Assembly: GCA_013204125.1 (NCBI GenBank)
Contig: JABMOP010000380.1
Coordinates: 1 to 7,387, forward strand
Source: Rhodospirillales bacterium
Lineage (GTDB): Bacteria > Pseudomonadota > Alphaproteobacteria > Rhodospirillales > UBA2165
Direction: 5' to 3'
Length of the DNA stretch: 7,387 nucleotides
A program made the position numbers and the translations under genes. Positions 1 to 5,691 of the stretch are shown one piece after another (position 1 is the stretch's first letter; each line of letters begins with the position of its first letter). The notes under the pieces are model-generated. The model did not search any database. It was not told where the DNA came from and saw nothing but the letters and a program-made list of their open reading frames with translations.

Positions 1-694
1 TAAATATGTGGTGCATATGGTTTCGCACATCTATGGCAAGACCGCGACCTTCATGCCCAAGCCGATCTTAGGTGACAACGGCTCCGGCATGCATACCCAC
101 CAGTCCATTTGGAAGGACGGCAAGCCAACTTTCGCTGGATCGGGATATGCGGATTTATCTGAAACGGCGCTCCATTATATCGGCGGTATCATCAAGCACG
201 CCAAATCCATCAATGCCTTTTCCAACCCGACCACCAATTCCTATAAACGGCTGATCCCAGGTTTTGAAGCGCCGGTTCTGCTCGCTTATTCTGCGCGCAA
301 CCGCTCGGCGTCCTGCCGCATCCCCTTTTCGGCAAGCCCGGCCGGCAAGCGCGTCGAAATCCGCTTCCCAGATGCGACGGCCAATTCCTATCTGGCCTTT
401 TCGGCGATGCTCATGGCCGGCCTTGACGGTATCCAAAACAAGATCGATCCCGGCGATGCGATGGACAAGGATCTCTATGATCTGCCGCCGGAAGAATTGG
501 CGGGTGTTCCGACCGTTTGTGGGTCTTTGCGCGAAGCGCTCGACAGCCTGAACGGGGATCGCGATTACCTGAAATCCGGCGATGTCTTCTCCGACGATTT
601 GATCGACGGCTATATCGATTTGCGGATGGAGGAAGTTTACGCGACGGAACACACTCCCCACCCGATGGAATTCGCCATGTACTATTCATCCTAA
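1..694 (+). CDS. glnA: Glutamine synthetase type I, C-terminal half (5' end outside the window)
   Basis: Glutamine synthetase catalyses ATP-dependent amidation of glutamate to glutamine in the cytoplasm and is the main ammonium-assimilating enzyme. The frame is open to the left edge (codons from base 2 read KYVVH), so the N-terminal half is missing and the GTG at 8 is not a start. The remaining 230 residues carry the GS-I catalytic core: 'GKTATFMPKPI', then the ATP/metal-site run 'GDNGSGMHTHQS', 'NPTTNSYKRLIPGFEAP', 'YSARNRSAS' and 'RFPDATAN'. The E. coli enzyme has about 469 residues, so roughly half is present. The loop 'DKDLYDLPPEE' keeps the tyrosine (codon 476-478) that GlnE adenylylates in proteobacterial GlnA, so post-translational nitrogen control is expected. 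The protein ends in 'TPHPMEFAMYYSS', close to the usual GlnA C terminus. An intrinsic terminator follows 22 nt after the stop. In many alphaproteobacteria glnB lies upstream, which cannot be seen here. Confidence 0.98.
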   Translation, partial: KYVVHMVSHIYGKTATFMPKPILGDNGSGMHTHQSIWKDGKPTFAGSGYADLSETALHYIGGIIKHAKSINAFSNPTTNSYKRLIPGFEAPVLLAYSARNRSASCRIPFSASPAGKRVEIRFPDATANSYLAFSAMLMAGLDGIQNKIDPGDAMDKDLYDLPPEELAGVPTVCGSLREALDSLNGDRDYLKSGDVFSDDLIDGYIDLRMEEVYATEHTPHPMEFAMYYSS

Positions 695-716
695 TCAAGA
701 TTTCCACTCTCCAATT

Positions 717-746
717 AAAGCCCCGCCCATTGGCGGGGTTTTTTTT
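717..746 (+). terminator. Intrinsic terminator after glnA
   Basis: A perfect 7-bp GC stem, CCCCGCC (721-727) paired with GGCGGGG (732-738), closes a 4-nt loop and is followed directly by eight T residues (739-746). The AAAG before the stem can extend pairing into the T run. This is a canonical Rho-independent terminator and it separates glnA from the next gene. Confidence 0.95.
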
Positions 747-748
747 AA

Positions 749-754
749 TATAAT
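749..754 (+). promoter_or_regulatory. Possible -10 element (TATAAT) upstream of the GGDEF-like gene
   Basis: An exact TATAAT lies just after the glnA terminator and 63 nt before the ATG at 818. It would start a transcript near 761 for the GGDEF-like gene and the methyltransferase. I find no good -35 at normal spacing: the only candidate, TTGGCG at 730-735, is 13 nt away and sits inside the terminator hairpin. The match could be chance in an AT-rich patch. Confidence 0.25.
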
Positions 755-817
755 GGCGCGCAGCTTGCATAACCGCTTATGATGGTGACCGGCTCCGAGC
801 AATGGGAATAAGACGTC

Positions 818-1558
818 ATGGCTGAAATTAAGGGTGTGAAGGCCTATGGCCGCTTGACCGCCTATGGCGGCAGCCCCGATGGTTACGGCGCCCACCCCCA
901 AGGCGCGCCGCAAAAGGAGAAGCCCAAACCGCGCTCTACTCGGTTGATTAAGGACACCGCCAAAGTCCTCGGCATACCGGCGGCGGAATATACCGCCAAT
1001 GTCCAGGAAGCCATGACCCTGGTTCTCGATGAAATGGACAAACTCCGCTGGGAATTGGAAGTCTGCCAGAATCAGCAAAAGCACGTTCTCGCACTGGCGG
1101 ACAAACATGCCTACCTGCCGGTGCTTAACCGCCGTGCGTTCGAACGAGAATTGTCGCGCGCCCAAATTCAGGTGGAACAATCTGGGCAACAAGGCTGGCT
1201 TATTACCGTTCAGATACCGGATTTGGCGCGGGTGCGCTTGGATTACGGCCGCCAAATTCAAGAGGCCATCGAAACAGAAATTTGCGAAAGCATGATCCAG
1301 GAACTGGGTGCGGCTTCAACGCTTGGCGCATTGGGTTCCGGCGATTTCGGTATGATTCTGGCCGCCGGCGATGAAAGCAATGCGGTAAGCACAGCCGAGG
1401 GTTTGGCCGGGCGGATCAGCGGCGCCCGCTTTGCCGGATCGGACCCGGATGCTAAATTCAGCCTCCCCGCCCAATGGGGAATAACGAGTATTACGCCCAA
1501 AGCCGAACCGGCGGAGCTTATCAATATCGCCGATAAGAACCTCCGCAAAAATACATAA
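818..1558 (+). CDS. GGDEF-family protein with degenerate active site
   Basis: This 246-residue protein has no signal peptide or membrane segment. Residues 1-40 are Gly/Tyr/Pro/Lys-rich and probably disordered. Residues about 41-95 are helical with a probable coiled coil ('TLVLDEMDKLRWELEVCQNQ'). From 'DKHAYLPVLNRRAFEREL' (95-112) it follows the start of a GGDEF domain (D-x-LTGLxNRRxF). The later 'LGSGDFGMIL' (172-181) aligns with the usual LGGDEFGVIL, and 'INIADKNLRKN' near the end matches the terminal 'ADxALYxAK' helix. Active homologues that I recall from Rhodospirillales share the layout 'LPVLNRRAF...LGGDEF'. Here GGDEF has become GSGDF, and the substrate-binding FKxxND stretch is replaced by 'LARVRLDYG', so diguanylate cyclase activity is unlikely. 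A regulatory, GTP-binding or scaffold role is inference. The Shine-Dalgarno is weak (GGGAATAAG); the start was chosen as the first ATG. The methyltransferase begins 23 nt after the stop. Confidence 0.8.
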   Translation: MAEIKGVKAYGRLTAYGGSPDGYGAHPQGAPQKEKPKPRSTRLIKDTAKVLGIPAAEYTANVQEAMTLVLDEMDKLRWELEVCQNQQKHVLALADKHAYLPVLNRRAFERELSRAQIQVEQSGQQGWLITVQIPDLARVRLDYGRQIQEAIETEICESMIQELGAASTLGALGSGDFGMILAAGDESNAVSTAEGLAGRISGARFAGSDPDAKFSLPAQWGITSITPKAEPAELINIADKNLRKNT

Positions 1559-1565
1559 AAAATCT

Positions 1566-1571
1566 AAGGAG
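1566..1571 (+). promoter_or_regulatory. Ribosome binding site of the methyltransferase gene
   Basis: AAGGAG lies 10 nt before the ATG at 1582 and supports that start. It sits between two close co-directional genes, as expected inside an operon. Confidence 0.75.
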
Positions 1572-1581
1572 CCGACCAACA

Positions 1582-2415
1582 ATGTCCGACAATCCTCAAT
1601 CTTCCTCGACCGACCCCAATTGGACCAAACGATCCGAACAATGGGTTAAAGCGGCGCCGGTCGGAGCCTCTACTTCCGACAGCCTTAACCAGCGCCTGAT
1701 CGAATTTGCCGGCATTGTTGAAGGCCACCACGTTCTCGATCTCGCCTCCGGCACCGGCGAGCCGTCGATCAGCATTGCCATCAAGGTCGGGCCGAGCGGC
1801 GCCGTTACAGCAACCGACGCCACGCCCAATATGTTGGAAACGGCGGAAAAAAGAGCCGCCGGTTTGGGGCTTGAACAGATTTCCTTTCAAGTGACGCCGA
1901 TGGAAGAGTTACCCTTCGAAGATGCTGCGTTCGATGCCGTGACCTGCCGCTTCGGTCTGATGCATGCAATAGACCCGGTGGCTGCGATCAACGAAGCATT
2001 GCGCGTCCTTAAACCCGGCGGCAGGGCGGCTTTCGTCGTGCATGGACCGGCCGATCAAAACAATCTCTGGGCGGTCGTTCACCTGGCCGCGCCCGAATTT
2101 TTTGGCCGCGCGAAAAGCGCCAATTACGAGCGTCATTTTAAATTTTCCGGTGAAGGCGAAGCGGGGAAACTATTTGCCGATGCCGGCTATTCGGCCATCG
2201 AAGAAGATTTCGTTGTCACCGAGCAACGCCATCCGGCGGGTAGTCAATTTTGGCAAGGGGCGTTGGAACGGGGCTTCGCCGATGATATGGCGGGACTGGA
2301 CGATGCAGGAATTGAAGCGCTTAACCTACATTTGACCGCAGCGTTCGCGCGCTATTTGGAGGGCGGCGAATACATCCTGACCGCGTCCCAGCGCATCACC
2401 CGCGGCACCGCCTGA
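1582..2415 (+). CDS. Class I SAM-dependent methyltransferase (UbiE/type 11-like)
   Basis: This 277-residue cytoplasmic enzyme has the Rossmann-type methyltransferase fold. Motif I, which binds S-adenosylmethionine, is 'VLDLASGTGEPSISIA' (51-66). An acidic residue at the end of strand 2 is seen in 'AVTATDATPNML' (D79). 'PMEELPFEDAAFDAVTCRFG' (106-125) corresponds to motifs II and III of methyltransferase type 11 proteins. 'EALRVLKPGG' (138-147) is the typical post-motif. The region after about residue 150 is the variable substrate-recognition part ('FWQGALERGF', 'ALNLHLTAAFARYL') and does not identify the substrate. The overall style is near UbiE/COQ5-like small-molecule methyltransferases, but it lacks enough specific sequence to call UbiE. 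It follows the GGDEF-like gene after 23 nt with a good ribosome binding site, so co-transcription is likely. No functional link between the two is evident. Confidence 0.9.
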   Translation: MSDNPQSSSTDPNWTKRSEQWVKAAPVGASTSDSLNQRLIEFAGIVEGHHVLDLASGTGEPSISIAIKVGPSGAVTATDATPNMLETAEKRAAGLGLEQISFQVTPMEELPFEDAAFDAVTCRFGLMHAIDPVAAINEALRVLKPGGRAAFVVHGPADQNNLWAVVHLAAPEFFGRAKSANYERHFKFSGEGEAGKLFADAGYSAIEEDFVVTEQRHPAGSQFWQGALERGFADDMAGLDDAGIEALNLHLTAAFARYLEGGEYILTASQRITRGTA

Positions 2416-2496
2416 CCCCCGTATCGGCCCAAAGAGGAAACCGCCCGCCTACATTGTTTGCAACACCGGGTGCCAGCCTGTAGAGCTTTATTTATT

Positions 2497-2513
2497 GAGC
2501 GGCACCGCCGCTT
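2497..2513 (+). other. Short hairpin between the methyltransferase and MFS genes
   Basis: AGCGGC (2498-2503) pairs perfectly with GCCGCT (2507-2512) around a 3-nt loop, with one flanking G-T pair. The tail is TTCCCTCT rather than a T run, so it is at best a weak terminator. The stem also lies just upstream of the putative -10 for the MFS gene. The rest of the 116-nt gap (2416-2531) shows nothing else I can name. Confidence 0.3.
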
Positions 2514-2519
2514 TCCCTC

Positions 2520-2525
2520 TATAAA
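2520..2525 (+). promoter_or_regulatory. Possible -10 element (TATAAA) placed for a leaderless MFS transcript
   Basis: TATAAA ends 6 nt before the ATG at 2532, which would put the transcription start at or within a base or two of the start codon. The best -35-like match, TTGAGC (2495-2500), is 19 nt away, which is slightly long. No Shine-Dalgarno sequence is present before the ATG, which fits leaderless translation but does not prove it. Confidence 0.3.
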
Positions 2526-2531
2526 ACCAAT

Positions 2532-3740
2532 ATGGCGCGCTTGTCCCCTTTTGCTCGAACCTTTCTGGTGCTTGCCGGTCCAGCCCTTTTAGGGCCGTTG
2601 GCGATTGACGTGTCGTTGCCGGCTTTTGAAGCAATGGTTCGAGGTCTCGGCACCGATGCCGCCGCCATCCAAATGACCATCGGCGCCGTTGCAACGGGCA
2701 TGGCCATCGGCCAGCTTGCCTTCGGCCCGCTCGCCGACCGTTTCGGACGGCATCCGATTATGAATATCGCCTTGTTGATGTTTACGGTTACCGCCGCGCT
2801 GATCCCGTTGATGGAGAGCGTGATCCCGGTTATCGCATTGCGCTTCGTCCAGGGGCTTGGCATATCGGGAACCATGATTGTATCGCGCGCAATTGTCCGC
2901 GATCAGTTCGACGTCGAAACCTCCACTAAAATGTTCGCCTATTTGTTTTTTATACTCGGCTTCGTGCCGGTCATCGGGCCGCCGGTCGCCGGCGTTTTAA
3001 CGGAAACACTTGGCTGGCAGTCGGTATTCGTGCTGATGGCCGCCGTCTGCGCGGCTGCCTGGATCGCGGTTGCGATGAGTTTGCGTGAAACCTTAGCCGC
3101 GCCTGATCCAAAGGCGTTGAATTTGTCCGCGCTGGTTGCGGCCAGCCGCGAAATATTGCGCGACCGCACTTTCCTCACCTACCTCGCCGTCGGCACCGGC
3201 GCCTATGTCTGTTTGTTCAGCGTCCTAACGGGGCTGGCGCCCGTCATGATGGGCTACCTTAGCGAGCCGCCTCGCGTTTTCGGGTTGGAGTTTGCAATAG
3301 TCATGTTCTCGAACTTGGCCGGCGCGGCGGTCGCTGGACGGCTGGTGGGTGTCCTCGGCATGCACAGGTTGGCGATGCTTGGCGCCGCAGTTATGGCCAT
3401 CGGTGGAAGCTGTTTCCTGATTTTGGCGACCCTCGGCATGATGGGACGCGTCGCCATTTTAGCCCCCGCCGCTTTTTCGATGATCGGTTTCGGTCTCATT
3501 AATCCGGTCCTGATTGCCGGCGCGTTGACCAATTTCAAACATATGGCAGGCCGCGCCACCGCTTTGGCCGGCTTTTTGTTTATCGGCGCCGGGTCGACCA
3601 CTGCGTTTTTGTTGGGCGTCTTCGATAACGGCACGCCGATACCATTGGCGATTGCGCTTTGCATCGGCGGGTTTTGGTCGTTAAGCGCCTATGCATCGCT
3701 GCTTCACCGTTTAGAGCCGGCCGCAAAGGGTGCGCCATGA
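2532..3740 (+). CDS. MFS transporter, Bcr/CflA drug-resistance type (first of tandem pair)
   Basis: This 402-residue inner-membrane protein shows about 12 hydrophobic helices, the normal size for a 12-TM major facilitator. It probably exports drugs or metabolites in exchange for protons. Family marks are the TM1 acidic motif 'PLAIDVSLPAF' (22-32), motif A 'GQLAFGPLADRFGRHP' (60-75) in the TM2-TM3 loop, 'ALRFVQGLG' (102-110), 'SRAIVRDQF' (118-126, the Bcr-like 'ARAxVRD' helix), and an intact antiporter motif C 'GFVPVIGPPVAG' (143-154). The C-terminal half is more divergent, as is usual. The start is fixed by an in-frame stop at 2496-2498 with no other start codon in between, yet there is no Shine-Dalgarno. 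The last codons overlap the start of the second transporter (ATGA at 3737-3740). The substrate cannot be inferred from the sequence. Confidence 0.92.
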   Translation: MARLSPFARTFLVLAGPALLGPLAIDVSLPAFEAMVRGLGTDAAAIQMTIGAVATGMAIGQLAFGPLADRFGRHPIMNIALLMFTVTAALIPLMESVIPVIALRFVQGLGISGTMIVSRAIVRDQFDVETSTKMFAYLFFILGFVPVIGPPVAGVLTETLGWQSVFVLMAAVCAAAWIAVAMSLRETLAAPDPKALNLSALVAASREILRDRTFLTYLAVGTGAYVCLFSVLTGLAPVMMGYLSEPPRVFGLEFAIVMFSNLAGAAVAGRLVGVLGMHRLAMLGAAVMAIGGSCFLILATLGMMGRVAILAPAAFSMIGFGLINPVLIAGALTNFKHMAGRATALAGFLFIGAGSTTAFLLGVFDNGTPIPLAIALCIGGFWSLSAYASLLHRLEPAAKGAP

Positions 3741-4936
3741 CCGCCGAAAACCGCTCTTTTGCATTGCTCGCCGCCTTGCTCGGCACCCTCGTCATGATGG
3801 GGCCGGTCGGCATCGATATGTTCCTGCCGGGTATCCCCAACCTTGCCCGCGATTTGAATGTGACCGTCGGGCAGGCCGAATTTGCCCTCACCGCAATTTT
3901 TTCCGGCATGGCCGTCGGCCAATTGATTTACGGGCCGCTTTCCGACCGCTATGGGCGCAAGCCGGTGATCATCGGCTCGATCCTCCTTTACATAATTTCG
4001 GTCGTTACCATCAGCCTCGCAGGTGATCTCGATTTCATCATTGCGATGCGCTTCGTTCAGGGCATGGCCGCCGCATCCGGACGCATCATGGCCAACGCCG
4101 CCGCCCGCGATATATTCGAGCGCGAGCAATTGGCCCGCATGTTGTCCTTCGTCATGATGGTCGGCGCCCTGGTGAGCCTGTTTACCGGCACCTTAGGCGG
4201 CATTATCACTGAATATTTTTCTTGGCGCATTGTCTTCCTCATTATGGCCGGATATGGCGCTTTGCTGCTGGTCGCTTTTACCTTGTTCTTCAGCGAAACC
4301 CAGGAGGCTAAGAACCTGGATGCGATCCGGCCGATGAGCCTGGTGCATAATTACGCCGCCGTCGCCAAAAATTCGGTCTTCCTGTCCTACGCCGTTACCG
4401 GCGCCTTCATCATTTCCGGGCTCGGCGCATACTTAAATTCCTCCTCCGGTGTGCTGATCGGTGCCTACGGCGTATCGCCGACAGTCTATGGGCTTACATT
4501 TTCCACCATTCCCTTGGGATTTATGTCGGGGGCGTTTTTCGCCGCGCGCTACGGTGCTCGGCTTGGCATCAGCCGAACCATCGCCATCGGCACCGGCATT
4601 GCCTTGATCGGCGGTTCGGCCATGTTCGGATTAGCGATCGGCGAAATACACCACGCCGCCGCCGTGGTCGGCCCGATTATCATCTATATGTTTGGCTTTG
4701 CAGTCTTGATACCGCAAATATCAGCAGGCGCACTCAGCCCATTTACAACCATCGCCGGATCAGCTTCGTCTCTTCAAGGTTTTATGATGAGCGCAACGAC
4801 GGCGGGCATATCGGCCCTGCTGGCAGTATTCGCCGACGGCACCGCCGTACCGATGGCCGTGGCCATTCTGCTAAGCGCCCTCGGCACGGGTTGCGTCTAT
4901 CTATTTTGGATCAGGCCGCAGGTGCGCGCCTCTTAA
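3737..4936 (+). CDS. MFS transporter, Bcr/CflA drug-resistance type (second of tandem pair)
   Basis: This 399-residue 12-TM inner-membrane protein is a paralogue of the preceding one and is presumed to be a proton-coupled exporter. It has the TM1 motif 'GIDMFLPGIPNLARDL' (25-40), which is nearer the Bcr/CflA consensus (DxYLPALP) than its partner. Motif A 'GQLIYGPLSDRYGRKP' (61-76) is intact, followed by 'AMRFVQGMAAASG' and 'ANAAARDIF' (119-127). Where motif C should be it reads 'GALVSLFTGTLGG' (143-155) without the Gly-Pro pair, then 'FSWRIVF'. The ATG at 3737 was chosen because it overlaps the upstream stop as ATGA, has AAAGGG 6 nt before it, and gives a normal N terminus. The frame is open further upstream to 3659, but that would add 26 residues unlike the family. 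Both genes are surely on one mRNA with coupled translation. Confidence 0.92.
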   Translation: MTAENRSFALLAALLGTLVMMGPVGIDMFLPGIPNLARDLNVTVGQAEFALTAIFSGMAVGQLIYGPLSDRYGRKPVIIGSILLYIISVVTISLAGDLDFIIAMRFVQGMAAASGRIMANAAARDIFEREQLARMLSFVMMVGALVSLFTGTLGGIITEYFSWRIVFLIMAGYGALLLVAFTLFFSETQEAKNLDAIRPMSLVHNYAAVAKNSVFLSYAVTGAFIISGLGAYLNSSSGVLIGAYGVSPTVYGLTFSTIPLGFMSGAFFAARYGARLGISRTIAIGTGIALIGGSAMFGLAIGEIHHAAAVVGPIIIYMFGFAVLIPQISAGALSPFTTIAGSASSLQGFMMSATTAGISALLAVFADGTAVPMAVAILLSALGTGCVYLFWIRPQVRAS

Positions 4937-4939
4937 GCC

Positions 4940-5023
4940 TTACGCCAGCAAAAGCATGAGGTAGCCGGCCGCAAACATCCCCAAAAGAGCGGCAAAATCA
5001 CTGCCGATTTTCAGTATTTCCAT
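4940..5023 (-). CDS. Small single-helix membrane peptide, 27 residues
   Basis: Reading the minus strand from the ATG at 5023 gives a 27-codon ORF beginning 'MEILKIGSDFAALLG' and ending 'YLMLLLA', with TAA at 4942-4940. About residues 9-27 form one continuous hydrophobic helix ('DFAALLGMFAAGYLMLLLA') after a short charged head, the layout of small inner-membrane peptides that modulate larger membrane complexes. The strongest evidence for translation is GGAGGG (5034-5029) with a 5-nt spacer, one of the two best ribosome binding sites in the window. I do not recognise the family and it does not match CydX or KdpF by memory. It converges on the MFS gene with only 3 nt between the two stops, and lies downstream of the secreted-protein gene on the same strand. 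It may have its own promoter near 5101. Confidence 0.6.
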   Translation of the reverse strand: MEILKIGSDFAALLGMFAAGYLMLLLA

Positions 5024-5028
5024 TTGTT

Positions 5029-5034
5029 CCCTCC
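5029..5034 (-). promoter_or_regulatory. Strong ribosome binding site of the 27-residue ORF
   Basis: On the minus strand GGAGGG lies 5 nt before the ATG at 5023. This near-ideal Shine-Dalgarno decides the start of the small ORF against longer in-frame options, such as an ATG 14 codons upstream with no such signal. Confidence 0.65.
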
Positions 5035-5100
5035 AATTCTTTGGCACAGAACAACCATGCATCATTGATGCCAATGGAAATTTCCGGATAACCCATTGAT

Positions 5101-5106
5101 TTTATA
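5101..5106 (-). promoter_or_regulatory. Possible -10 element for the minus-strand small ORF
   Basis: TATAAA on the minus strand lies in the most AT-rich part of the intergenic region (about 5095-5130). Initiation about 7 nt downstream, near 5094, would give a leader of some 70 nt to the ATG at 5023. The -35 region is poor (TTTCTC at 17-nt spacing). This is a suggestion from base composition and position only. Confidence 0.3.
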
Positions 5107-5177
5107 TGATTAAATTCATAATAGAGAAACACGCCCGAGCCGAATGTGCCGATAATTTGAGGCTTGGGGGGTAGAAT

Positions 5178-5564
5178 TTACCGCCTCGGCAAGGTGATTT
5201 CAAATTCCTTGCCGCCGTATTTATGCACCTTATCGTGGCCACGAATGCGCACTTTTGTAATTCCGGCAGGGATTTTAACACGGCTTAAAGAACGGGTGAA
5301 GGGCTGCTCATGTTCATGTGGATGGACGAGGACGCGGCGGGCTAAAAGCCTCCCGTCCGGGCCCAGAATTTCCCAATTATCCGCATAGTGGCTCCAACCC
5401 GCGTCAGCATGGCGCAAAGTAACGTCGAACCGGTAGGTGCCATCCGGCAAGGGGCTGGCCTTGGCGCCAACCACGGTGACTTCGCCAGCCCAGGCCGGAC
5501 CGGTAGCTACGCCGCCAAAGACCGCTAATGCGGATACGGCTATAGTGGCGATAAATTTCACCAT
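5178..5564 (-). CDS. Secreted His-rich protein of unknown function, alphaproteobacterial family
   Basis: This 128-residue protein has a clear Sec signal peptide: 'MVKF', a hydrophobic core, and 'GPAWA' with cleavage expected after residue 26. The mature part of about 100 residues is predicted to be mainly beta-strand. It contains 'YRFDVTLRHADAGWSHYADNWEILGPDG' split over residues 44-71, then 'VLVHPHEHEQPFTRSLS' (78-94), 'VKIPAGITKVRIRGHDKVHKYGG' over 96-118, and a short basic tail. I recall small secreted proteins in alphaproteobacteria with the same core ('HADTGWDHYAD', 'HPHxxEQPFTRSL'), but know no assigned function. Seven histidines (52, 59, 81, 83, 85, 110, 114) hint at metal binding; this is inference. 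The ATG at 5564 is preferred over the TTG one codon earlier because GCGGAA sits 6 nt from the ATG. The gene diverges from the membrane protein at 5692. Confidence 0.85.
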   Translation of the reverse strand: MVKFIATIAVSALAVFGGVATGPAWAGEVTVVGAKASPLPDGTYRFDVTLRHADAGWSHYADNWEILGPDGRLLARRVLVHPHEHEQPFTRSLSRVKIPAGITKVRIRGHDKVHKYGGKEFEITLPRR

Positions 5565-5617
5565 CAATTGTTCCGCTCAATTCTTCGTTATCAGGGTCAG
5601 GTTCGGCTTGCTCGAAA

Positions 5618-5623
5618 TTTATA
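5618..5623 (-). promoter_or_regulatory. Possible -10 element for the secreted-protein gene
   Basis: TATAAA on the minus strand lies 53 nt upstream of the ATG at 5564, giving an expected start near 5611 and a leader of just under 50 nt. The -35 side has TTACGG at about 16-nt spacing, a weak match. The 127-nt divergent region (5565-5691) must hold promoters for both genes. I see no clear plus-strand promoter in it. Confidence 0.35.
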
Positions 5624-5691
5624 GCAATGCGAAGCTTGCCCGTAACTTAAAAATCGCGTGAACATGAATATCCAGGCAGGCTGAGTGTCCA

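Noticed and set aside
155..661. 168-residue minus-strand ORF inside glnA
   Set aside because: It lies fully antisense to the conserved glutamine synthetase frame, shows no recognisable motif, and is explained by the GC-rich codon pattern of the real gene.
695..1261. 188-residue minus-strand ORF across the glnA terminator and the GGDEF-like gene
   Set aside because: It would run through the glnA terminator and is antisense to a gene with recognisable domain motifs. No ribosome binding site or motif supports it.
3659..3736. Upstream extension of the second MFS gene by 26 codons
   Set aside because: The ATG at 3737 has the ATGA overlap, a nearby AAAGGG and a family-like N terminus. The extension lies within the first MFS gene and reads as a shadow frame.
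3254..3909. Two minus-strand ORFs (3254-3664 and 3580-3909) antisense to the MFS pair
   Set aside because: Both are low-complexity Ala/Pro/Arg-rich translations typical of the reverse frame of hydrophobic membrane-protein genes.
4937..5177. Intergenic region as a possible riboswitch or attachment site
   Set aside because: I found no long conserved-looking stem, no tRNA-like segment and no direct repeat. The small ORF and the AT-rich promoter-like patch account for what is visible.
5565..5567. TTG start for the secreted protein, one codon before the ATG
   Set aside because: The ATG at 5564 has better spacing to GCGGAA, and the extra residue changes nothing in the signal peptide.
5437..5661. 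74-residue plus-strand ORF in the divergent region
   Set aside because: It is mostly antisense to the secreted-protein gene, has no ribosome binding site, and ends in AT-rich intergenic DNA.
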